The position numbers and the translations under genes were made by a program. From the NCBI GenBank assembly GCA_907163345.1, contig CAJQUN010000042.1, positions 5,251,043-5,315,042 on the forward strand: a stretch of DNA of 64,000 nucleotides, in the 5' to 3' direction. Under the pieces are notes generated by a model. The model did no database searches. It saw only the letters and a program-made list of their open reading frames with translations, and was not told the origin of the DNA. This document shows positions 33,257-43,000 of the stretch, piece by piece. Positions within the stretch are counted from its first letter, which is position 1; every line of letters starts with the position of its first letter. This DNA comes from Haberlea rhodopensis (Eukaryota; Streptophyta; Magnoliopsida; Lamiales; Gesneriaceae).

Positions 33257-34476
33257 TGTTAGGATCGGTCCGGAGTGTTTAGATGGGGGGGGGGGTGAAT
33301 GAACACTCCTTCTAAAATTTAATCCCTTGTGATTTCTTTTGGATTAGTGAAAGAAATCTGTTTCTTAATCAACTCTTTTATAGAACAGACCACTGAATGT
33401 ATAAGTGCGGAACGGTCTGATCTTATATTTGTAAGAGCGGCTCGATGGCTTGAATGAAAGAACAAGTGCAGAAAGACAAGAACACAGAAAATGTTTCTGG
33501 AAGTTCGAAGGTGGTGTAATCCTTCTACGTCTCCCCTTCTTCCAATTAAGGAAGGTTTATACTAGAAGACTTTGATTTATACAATCCTGTTGTACAAACC
33601 CGATTCAGGCTGGATTTACCCCACTACCAGTCTGAAACTCCTAGTCACTCGATCTGTTCAGACACTCTCTGTCTGACAGTTACAATTTGTTTCTCACTTC
33701 TGTTTTTCAATACAGACTACACAAGATGCGCACAGTGATCCTAAATGATCAAATATTACAAAGTAATCGTTCTTAAGAATAATTTCAGCTCGAGAGCTTC
33801 TGAGCTTGTAAGCTTGTGCTGATTTGCTTTCTTGTGCGTTTTTCGATTGATCAGTCTCTCGTGTCCTTTTATGTCTGTGTGTCGTATTTCTGTATTGTTG
33901 TTGCATCCTTTTATAGTTGCATGTACCAACGACATTATTTTCCTTAATGTGCAACTCTTGACTCTGCTTATTCTCTGAGTAAGCTACAGTTTTCTTCTTC
34001 AGGATACTTGCCGTTCTGGTTCATGCTTTCGGCGACTGTCAGGTAAGCTCTTCTTTGTCTTCTTATCTTTTATGGCAATCTTCAGTCTTTGGTCATTTGT
34101 AGCATTAATTACGACATTAAATGCTACAATAAATAGCCGTTAATGATTCGGACTGAAGAGCCAATCTTTATACATCCTTGACTGCTCTGATCTGATAAAG
34201 ATTGAGATCGATCTGAAGCTTCGATCTAGTCAGTCTGATATCCATCGATCCGGTCTGATATGTGATATGTCTTATCAGCTTGTTCTGTTTTGAGCTATCG
34301 ATCTGGTCAGTCTGATTACCCTCGATCCGGTCTGATATGCTTTATCATCTTATCAGCTATCATCTTATCAGCTTGATCTGTTTTAGGCGATCGATCTGGT
34401 CAGTCTGATTTCTCTCGATCCGGTCTGATATGTTTTGTCATCTTTAAAATCTCATCGATAAGGTTCGGAACTAACA
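33257..34476 (-). repeat. 5' LTR of the SIRE-like element
   Basis: This 1220-bp partner of 23715-24914 has about twenty visible substitutions, an extra TATCATCTTATCAGC-like duplication near 34350, and a longer G run near 33286. Confidence 0.95.
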
Positions 34477-34720
34477 CTGTGTATAGGTTGACATTTAAAA
34501 TGGAATAATTCTGAAACCTGATGTTCTTGGCTACTTTTGTTTATGAAGATGATTGAATTAACTTAAGTATTTCAAAGATGAATTGTAGATCTTTGTGTTA
34601 TCTTTAATTTGACGTAAACTGGGACTCTGGAGTTCATATGAATTAATTATGAATTTTATACAAAAAGGTGTCAAAGCTGAAAAATGCAGAATTTTCCACT
34701 AAAATATTCTGCCCTGTAGA

Positions 34721-34749
34721 GATCGATCGCCGCTTTGTAGAGATCGATC
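34721..34749. repeat. Pair of GATCGATC palindromes, 21 bp apart (3' LTR copy)
   Basis: Cores start at 34721 and 34742, matching the pair at 16880 and 16901 in the 5' LTR. Confidence 0.9.
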
Positions 34750-35880
34750 TCTCGAGCCAAAATGTTGAAAAAATGGTTTCTTTGATGATTTCAAGTATGG
34801 GAAGCCTAATATGATTTATGCGAACTATGAAAACATGTTAAAGGTAAATATTAGATTATTTATTAATGTGTTTGAGATAAATGTATTTATAGGTCATAAT
34901 CTCGAACAAGCTACAGATAAGGCAAACTATAGAAGTTCTTTGAGATATGTGTATCGTTTGTGAGTATAACTTATAGGTATTTAACTGTACATAAGTGTAT
35001 GATTTATGTTATATAAATTGAGTTTATAATGGGTGTACATACGTGTTATATATGATGACTTTACGTGATGTGATAGTTTCATATTATTGACATGTGATTA
35101 TGAATTGTGCATTCATGTGCATATATAAAAGATTAAAGAACTCTGTTATGGCTGCTAAAGATCTTGAACCATGTGTTATTGCATTATGAGTACGTCAGAA
35201 TTAAAGAATCAACTAATATCGATCCCGAGTTAATTGAGAACTCAAAAGGGGATCTACAGAGTGACATAGTCATCTCGTGATCACGGATTGTTCCTGATTC
35301 TAGTTTGTCCATAACAGAAGAACAAATAATCATGCATACATGTGTACATGTGAATTACTTGTTTTACAAGTTTTACTACGTATATGATGAGTTGTATACT
35401 CATGTGATGTTGAATATCGGTTATTCCTATATACTCAGTGAAGTGTTTTGTTTCAGATAATCCAAAGTAAAGCCGACTCTAGAGGAATGTCTAGAAGTCT
35501 TTTTGGAATATTTTGAAGTATGGGTTCAAGGTTGGTCGGCTGATTTGTAGTTCTTCTCCCTCTGCTCATCATTGTACATATATGTGTATAGGTTTTTGGT
35601 ATGGGTAGTGAGAGATACAACCTTGGCCAATTTTTGTGGCATATATGCCATGTACATATTGTTATTGAAAAAAATTTAAATTTACATGTTATAAGGTATA
35701 ATTTCCGTTGCAGAGATTTAATTATTTTACTATAGTAATGTTATAGTCGCAATCATATGTATGTTTATTAAGTGATGTGACACTCTTACAAGATAAATGC
35801 TAGGCGATATGCCTCATGTATTTACACGTGTATAAAATAGATATGCGTGTCATGTGTAATGGAAAGATAGCGGTGTCACA

Positions 35881-37337
35881 CCTAGTAACTAAAGATTTCA
35901 TTCAAAAGGATGTCAATGATTATAAAGATACCTTCTCCCTGGTTTTGATGAATGACTCTTTTAGAATCAATATGACACTTGTAGCTCATTATGATTTGGA
36001 GTTGCAGCAAATTAACGTTACCACAATGTTTTTTTAATAGTGACATTGGTGAAACAATATGCATTTTGCAACCGGAGAACCTTGAATCCAAAGATTCGAA
36101 GCACCTTGTATACAATCTAAAGACGTCCATTGATGGTTTAATGTAAGTATCCGATCAATGATATCATAAATTTGATAAGGTGGTAATCTCATTCGGTTTA
36201 AAGATAACACCGTTGATTAGTGCATATATATCAAATTCAGTGGGAGCAAATTTGTTATTCTGATGCTTTATGTAGATCAGTAGATGTCATTCTACTAGCA
36301 ATGATATAGGTCTGTATCGATAAAGTGCTAAGTAGATATGGCATGAGTAGCTGTGCACTAGAAGATGTGATTGTTACTAAGAGTAACAAATTCAATTTCT
36401 CTAATGTATGTACAAATTTGTGCACGTCTTGATATTAAGTACATTGTTGAAATATTGGATAGATATTTAAGAAACACGGTATTGGAAAATTAAGCGGGTT
36501 ATGCAGTATCTAAATAGAACTAAGGATTTTATGCTTACATTAAAGAGATCTGACATTTGGAAATCGTCAGATATTCGGACTCTAAATAAAGCTATGGAAT
36601 TTTATCATTGGGCTTGATCGCTGGTTTGAGAAACCATTGAGGATCAATTGTGATAATCCACTTAAGTTATATTCAAAGAACAATCGGAGCTTGTCGAAGT
36701 ATAACCATTTTGACATAAATTTTCTGGTTGTGAAGGAAAAACGTTTAGAGTAGTCACATGTCAACTGAGCATGTTAGTACAAACTCCATAAGTATGGATT
36801 CGTTTGCCAATGGTTTTCCACCCAAGGCGTTTTATGGGCATGTGAGAAACATGAATGTTGTCCATATAGATAATATGCATGTATAGTGGGACTTTGTATT
36901 CGGTTTGATTATTGGCTCATTAACATGATTAAAGTTTCTGTACAGACTAAGGACTAATGTTCGATTACTCTGAAATAAAGTGATGACTTTCATTGCGGTT
37001 TAGCACTCGGTTTGCGGTTTTGCATTGGTTGAAAGTCTGTTATGCGACTCTTTTGAGTCATTAGGAGGACCACTTGGAAATAGACATGTTGAGATCACAT
37101 TACATATAATTTTCATGCTACACATCCATACTTGATCTATGTCATTTGGTTATATGGATATACATGATCATTGATGGATCTAGTTACGATAAATGTAATG
37201 AAGATCTTTTTGATCCTATATTTGTATAATTGATGGAAGAGATTGCTCGGGATGCTTTTGATAATGATAGTAAAAGTCTGAGCTCATAAAGTTTTACACA
37301 ATTTTATAAGGTAACACATATTGCTCAAGTGGGAGAT
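35881..37337 (+). pseudogene. Outer Copia reverse transcriptase to polypurine tract, decayed
   Basis: After the Gypsy target duplication CCTAG the outer Copia reading frame resumes as LVTKDFIQKDVNDYKDTFSL, then MNDSFRINMTLVAHYDLELQQIN (RT motif), and with frameshifts SDIGETICILQPENLESKDSKHLVYNLK. Further on only scattered RT/RNase H similarity remains. It ends at AAGTGGGAGAT before the right LTR. Confidence 0.8.
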
Positions 37338-37789
37338 TGTTGGAATATAATTTCTAATATGAGCTTACATATGTAATTAATTGTGTATTATTGTTATATT
37401 ATGTTTTAGCCCAAATAAAGTGATCAGATAAAGTTAATAAAGTTGGGCAATAAACATTTAAAATGGTATGAATCATTAATGTGTAGAGACAAACGAGCTT
37501 TTCTATTTGATTGATGTGCTTAAATAGAAACTCAATATATATATAAGGGGTCATGATCCCCAGATCACACGATTGAGTCATTCTTCGTCAATGGTTAGAG
37601 AACGTGAGTGAAGATTAAAGGACTCTCGAAACTAATCTTGAAGATCTTGAAGACCACAGTACCCAGATCTGCAGGAATATCAACTATTATGGATTCAGGT
37701 ACGTTCCGCATATTCATTTATATTTCTTAATGATTTATCATGAGATTCTGGGATTAAGATGATAGTTTTCATCTATAAAGTTATTCCAA
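37338..37789 (+). repeat. Right LTR of the outer Copia
   Basis: This 452-bp copy runs from TGTTGGAATATAAT to TTATTCCAA. It lacks the final CA seen in the left LTR (TTATTCCAACA) and joins receptor-kinase sequence directly. Confidence 0.88.
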
Positions 37790-39269
37790 ACCATGAAGAA
37801 AATCTAGAAGAGCAACCACTTCAGGAGCACATTGATCATCAGGATCATTTTGGCAGAATGAATTCGAATCATAATCAACTTTCGAAGCTTTAAAATCCGG
37901 TATCGGACCCATAAACATATTATTGCTCAAACCCAGACCTGAAGATTCATATTTGCTAAACTTGGGTGAATCATGCCAACAAGATGATTCCTATTGAGGT
38001 TGAGTTCTTTTAACGACGTTAAATCGCCAGTATTATCTGGTATTGGTCCTGTAGATTGATTACCATGTAGCCGTAACTGAGTTAGCCCAACCATAGATCC
38101 AATCACATCAAGAAACCATTCATTCCACCTCCATCTTGGTTATTCAACCACAAAACTTTCAGCCATAAATCTCAAAAACTCAGTGGTACATAACCAGTTA
38201 ACCGATTATACGACAATCTCAACATACTCAACGAAGGTAATTTCCCCAAAAAATCAGGCAGGGGTCCTACTACATTGCAACCTAAGCAAGAAAAATTCAC
38301 CAACTGTGAAGATTCTGCCAAGTCACTAGGTATACTCCATCCAGAACTCCGATTGAATGGGTTATTATCCAAATTCAAGACAAGAATATTATCAAGCCCT
38401 CCATTGAGTTTGATCTTCTGAAATCCCACATTTTGGAGTTTATCCAATTGATTCAAATTCTGAGGCAAAGGCCTTCTAATCCAAGACACTGAACCTGAAT
38501 TTACGTGACTCTGTCATTAGAACAGAACACATGAGGCCATGAAGGAGGGCCACATAGACCCGACAAGGGTCATCATCGACCCTGAACCGGCCCGGAATCG
38601 GACCGTGGTCAACGGGCCGGTTAACCGGGTCAACGGTTCGAAGGGTCGGACCCGTAACTGGCCCGTCTATAGAAGGGCTGGTGGTGTAGATTTGAACTCA
38701 TGACCTCCAAATTGAATAATTAACTTCAACCACTAGCTATAAGAGCATTGTTGATCTAATATAGTGTTATAATTTTTATATATTAACCAAACAAATTTAT
38801 CTTACACATTTTAATTATCTGAGTTTGAATTTATTTCACGTTATTTTATATTTAATCTATGGATGAAAACACATTCAACACATTTTATACTTTATTTCAA
38901 ATTTTAATAATATTTTTAATTTTGTTTAAAAAGTAAGGGTCAAATCGTAACCGTAACCGTAACCGTGATCGAAACCGTAACCGACGGTTCGTGAACCGTA
39001 ACCGGAACCGTCAAGGAATGTTAAGGTTAACGGTCGATGTTTTTTGAACCGTCGAACCGGCGGTTCTGAACCGTGGTCGGGTCTAGGGCCACATGGATCA
39101 TTCCATTGGCGGGCCATTTCAAAAGCTCGGGATTTTCTAAACCATTTCTGAAATCGTTCAGAATCTTGAAATCATTCGGATCTGTGACGCCATTAACACC
39201 TCCCAATAGGTAAATATACACAAGAACAACAACGTGAATCAGTCTCCTTGAATCAGCTTCCATGCACAC
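37790..39269 (-). pseudogene. TMK: TMK-type receptor kinase, 5' segment (signal peptide and LRRs)
   Basis: The segment starts at ATG 39269 (or 39263), giving MEADSRRLIHVVVLVYIYLLGG, a signal peptide. It continues NDFKILNDFRNGLENPELLKWP, the LRR N-cap. After a hAT-like MITE the coding text resumes DPCGPPSWPHVFCSNDRVT, then LRRs (LVNFSCLGCNVVGPLPDFLGKLPSLSMLRLSYN, LRLHGNQSTGPIPDNTGDLTSL). The first ectodomain block ends FCQNDPDDQCAPEVVALLDF before the 30-kb insertion. The order and wording are diagnostic of TMK receptors. Lesions include a one-base loss at PANG/NDPCG (near 39105), an in-frame TAA after NDRVT and frameshifts in LRRs. The gene is dead in this copy. Confidence 0.9.
38555..39085. 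mobile_element. hAT-like MITE, 531 bp
   Basis: Perfect 10-bp terminal inverted repeats, TAGACCCGAC and GTCGGGTCTA, are flanked by a perfect 8-bp target duplication GGGCCACA (38547-38554 and 39086-39093). An 8-bp TSD with TAG-type termini fits hAT transposons. The interior is AT-rich with subterminal GC-rich inverted segments and a short run of ACCGTA hexamers (about 38947-38975). It has no transposase. It sits inside the receptor-kinase codons for CGP|PSWPHV. Confidence 0.93.
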
Positions 39270-40053
39270 GTTACATTATGATAAGAGTTCCGCAAATCCC
39301 ACATCCTCAAATAACATGGGCAACCAAACAAAAACGGCCCAAATGAAAGAATAATGTGGTAAAAAAAAAAGAGAGAAACAGGAAACTTAGTTTTGCAAAT
39401 ACAAGAACGGGTTGGATAATTATATTCGGGATCAAAATGGGGACAAGAAAATGGGATCTTTAAGCAAGGGTGGAACGAGAAAATGAGGAAACTTTGCCTT
39501 AGCATAAGGGTTCAATCCTTTGCAGTTTGATCAAACCCTAAAGGCAAGCACAATTCAACAATGACTAATCTTCTGTTGTATCTCTCATTCCCAAACCTTT
39601 TCTGCGCTTCTGTTCCCTGTTTTTGTTCGGACTGTTTGTTTGTTAGATTGTCTCCAATAATTAATTTTAATTATTATAATCAATCTAACTTTTTAAATAA
39701 TTTATGGACACTCGTGATGATGGTGTTGCACATTTAATTAATTATACTTGTCGTTTTAAAATAAAACTAAAACAATTCCGTTTGATAAATGTACATCAAC
39801 CATGGATCTGGAATATTCGTTTAACCGTCAATAGAACCCATAATAGACACCTAAGACTAGTTCATACAGTACACAAAATATAACAGTAAAACAACGAGCA
39901 ACGCAGATATTTTACAGCAAATGGTGGTACATCCGCGGCGACACTGACTAAATGATCCAGCAGCATCTCCCCTATTGCGGTTAATTTGAGGGAACATATA
40001 GCATAAAGTATTGCGAAAGATTTAAAATATGTAAAAGAGACTAATAGTGCCGT
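39270..40053. other. Intergenic, former TMK promoter region and HDA8 3' flank
   Basis: The part from 39270 to about 39540 lies upstream of the TMK start and probably held its 5' UTR and promoter. The remainder is AT-rich sequence downstream of the deacetylase. I see no further gene or repeat. Confidence 0.4.
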
Positions 40054-43000
40054 CTACCGCAAGAAGGGGACTAACTCTTGATGATACCTTTTCATGGACT
40101 CGACGGCTAAGATGGCGAAGCTTTCGTCCTCCGGGTAGTAAGCGATGGGGTCCGACAATAGAGGAGTAGGAATATGAAGCACACCTTCAAGAGTAGCATG
40201 TAGACAATAAGCTGAATATGTAACATGATAACCGCCTTCTTGCACAATCAGGATGCGACCATTACAATACTTATTTGCCATTCCACGAACTATACTCCCA
40301 ATTTTTCGATATCCTTCCATTGTCAAGCATTGCCTTCCGTTTGGATCAAACTAAGACAAATAAGTAGAATTGAATTAAGATGCCAAAATTTTGAGAAACA
40401 AAGCAGCACGTCGCCAATTTTCAACAAGATAATAAAAACCAAGATGGGTTGCTATTGTATTTTATGTATGCAATTCGTGTTGGAATATATTTTATGAACT
40501 AGAATTACTTTAAAAAAAATTAGCATCAAAGCAAGGAAGCCATGCGTTCAAAGGTGAGCATCATTTTATGAGCTCGAGCTTTTAAGTAAAAATGGTTTCT
40601 ACCATTTTCCATGAAGGAATGGTTGCACAAGAAATATGATATTATAAAACGAAAATCTAAATATTTAGGACCCATGAAATTAAAATGTAATATAAACTTA
40701 CAGCACTCGAGTCTTGGCCAACAACAAGAACCATCATTTCCGGCTCAAATTTCCCAATAGCAGGGACTACCAACTCTTTCATTGCATGTGTATATCCCCT
40801 ATCTCCAGTTCCATTTGGTAGTGGTATATTAAGATTATACCCGAAACCTTCCTTCTCACCAAGCTCGTCCACCGACCCCTTTTGCGGATGCGAAGGCCCC
40901 CATGATCCATGATTCATGTGAAGTGAGATAGAAAGAACTCTATCCGAACAATAGAAACCCTCAGCAGTTCCATTCCCGTAATGAACATCAATATCTAGAA
41001 CTACAACCTTTCTAATATTGGAACTGAGAGCTAGTTGTATAGCTAGACCTGCGTTATTGAGAAAGCAGTATCCATCAGCTCGAGTAGGCTGAGCATGATG
41101 ACCCGGTGGCCGAACCAATGCATAGGAGATTTTTCCATGCCCGTCAAGTATGTGTTTCATTGCTGATAGAGTGGTTCCGGCAGAAAGTAGCGCTGCATCC
41201 CATGATCCAGGGTTCAAGAATGTACCGGGACAGATGATATTGTCCCCATTCCTGTCTGCCTCAACAAGCTCGTTTATGTACCCTAAGAAATCCAGATAGT
41301 CAAAGAATTTGAGGCCAAACAAGTTCGATACCAAAACCAACTGATTGACGGGTCAAATTTGATGGCGTCGAAATTGAATTCTTGGTCTAATATTGGTTAG
41401 CAAATGTGATATGATGATAACTAGTGTAGAAGAAGAAGAAGCATTCCATGCAACAGAAGAACAAATGCAAACAGAGGAAGAACAGTCTGAAACATCAAGA
41501 CTTAGGGGAAGCTTGTGGAAGGGAAAATGCCAGCTCAGCTAACAGATTACATCACTAGTCCATGATCGAAAATAATTGTATACACATCAGATACTAATAC
41601 ATGAGTAGCTAGTACACCATATACACTTAGTATAAAAGGGAGGTAAACAAGGATTACAAGGGAATGCATGATCAATTCTAATGAAATATTTTCTCTAAAA
41701 CCTTTCTTCTTTCTCAAGTCTCTCTACAATTCTAAGGAGATCGGCTATCTCGAACTAGCCTCGGTATTCATCGCATCATTGGTGCTCTCGTCTAGCTCTT
41801 CGATCTTTCATTGATCGATTGATGCTCCTAGCATTGTTCTACTGAAATTTGTGGAAGAAAAAAAATTTGTCCTGTCAATTGAGCCCTGGAAGTGTTCGAT
41901 CAGCACTGAAATTTTGTTCTTGTGATTTCAATTAGCAAATTTATGGTGCATTGCTTACTGTCTCGTGATTTGATCACCCTGAGTCGAATCTCATTGCATT
42001 TTCGTTCAATTTTTTGAATCATTTTTGTCAACCGGAAAAAAAAATACCTTTGAATTGAAGTTTCTGTTCTCGGAGTTTCAATTTGGATTTTTCGAATTGT
42101 CTAATTTCCTTGATTTCTTGGATTCAAGATTGTGCGCTAAAAATTTTTTTGTTTCATTTGTGTTGAGGTGTTGAGCTTGTGAATTGTTGATATCTTGCAA
42201 ATTCGAAATTGCCTCTTCGTCTCAAAGAAAAACAAAATTTATTCCAGTGCTTTATCAATAGCGAATTGCTCTTTCATTTGTTAAATATGTCTCTGTTGGC
42301 TCAGTGCCTATCTTCACACAATTTATTCCAGAACACAAAATTTGCTATGGGGCTACAACCACTATCAACTATCAATCCGACATTTCAGTCGCCGAAGCCT
42401 ATGGATTCCTCAGCTACAATTCAGCAACCGAAGTACACGAGATTAGAAATGCCGCGACAAGTTCCTTTCGAAGGTATTCTCTCCAACCTCACAAGGATTA
42501 AAGAAAATAATGAAATTGTCAACGAAAACTTGAAGTCAATGCGCCAAGTCATGATCGAGTTGAAGGAAATAATGGCAGATTATTTCAATATGGCCGAGGA
42601 ACAATCAGTTTCTTACAATGATGACATTCCTCAAGTGGGTAAAGTGCCTTCGATTGTAGAGGATATGATGGAGGATCAAGACGATGAAAGTGTGTTGGAC
42701 GCCATGGAATTGAGGCAGCCAGTAAGTTTCTTGAAGGGAAGGAAGATCACGTTATAATAATATACTTGATATGTTCAATAATCAGCTTCAAGAAACAGAG
42801 CAAGAGCAACCACACCGTGATTTGATGGAGTCGATTATGGCCGAGAAGTTTGAGGAAACCCTCGCACGACGCAACAAGCGCCTTGGGTATATCGACGATG
42901 GAAATTATTTGCCTAAACTTGGTTTGAAATTTAGCGAAGATGGGACCATGGTTTAAGAACTCCTTGGTAATGATCCGCTAGATAATAAGATATCGAAAAA

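Larger units (their letters stand above)
23715..34476 (-). mobile_element. SIRE-like Copia with an accessory 3' reading frame
   Basis: This 10762-bp element has LTRs of 1200 bp (23715-24914) and 1220 bp (33257-34476) and a perfect target duplication CTGTG (23710-23714 and 34477-34481). On the minus strand the PBS TGGTATCAGAGCCA is at 33254-33241 and the polypurine tract AAAAAGGGGGAACT lies next to the 3' LTR. Gag-pol occupies 33206-28037. About 3.1 kb between pol and the 3' LTR encodes a further decayed ORF (27633-25174), the position where SIRE/Maximus elements carry an env-like ORF. LTR divergence is about 2% by eye. It sits in the 3' LTR of the Gypsy element. Confidence 0.95.
15820..35880 (+). 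mobile_element. Gypsy (chromovirus, Tekay-like) element nested in the outer Copia
   Basis: The 5' LTR is 15820-17984, beginning TGTAACGACCC. The PBS TGGTATCAGAGC is at 17991-18002. A decayed gag-pol runs from about 18275 to 22497. The polypurine tract AAAGGAGAGAAGAG is just before the 3' LTR, which starts at 22555 and ends GTGTCACA at 35880. The target duplication CCTAG is perfect (15815-15819 and 35881-35885). The domain order (gag, protease, RT, RNase H, integrase, chromo-like tail) is Gypsy. The 3' LTR is inflated by a TRIM (22827-23178) and a SIRE-like Copia (23715-34476). Without these the element is about 8.9 kb. The LTRs differ by several percent. Confidence 0.95.
22555..35880 (+). repeat. 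3' LTR of the Gypsy element, interrupted twice
   Basis: The LTR sequence is 22555-22826, 23179-23714 and 34477-35880. It aligns along its length with 15820-17984. Confidence 0.92.
7555..37789 (+). mobile_element. Old outer Copia retrotransposon carrying nested insertions
   Basis: LTR-like direct repeats bound this 30.2-kb interval inside the TMK ectodomain. The left LTR starts TGTTGAATATAAT at 7555 and, interrupted, ends CCAACA at 9257. The right LTR starts TGTTGGAATATAAT at 37338 and ends at about 37789. An initiator-Met PBS follows the left LTR (9260-9271) and a polypurine tract (AAGTGGGAGAT) precedes the right one. Its own sequence is 7555-7925, 9243-10771, 13071-15819 and 35881-37789, roughly 6.5 kb. 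Degenerate gag and reverse transcriptase are recognisable in it. The rest is younger elements. Over the first ~230 bp the LTRs differ at about 11-12% of positions by my manual alignment, making this the oldest layer. The TSD at the right end seems to have been lost by a small deletion. Confidence 0.88.

Noticed and set aside
42209..42757. Calling this an alternative HDA8 exon
   Set aside because: It is on the opposite strand to HDA8 and inside LTR-bounded transposon sequence.
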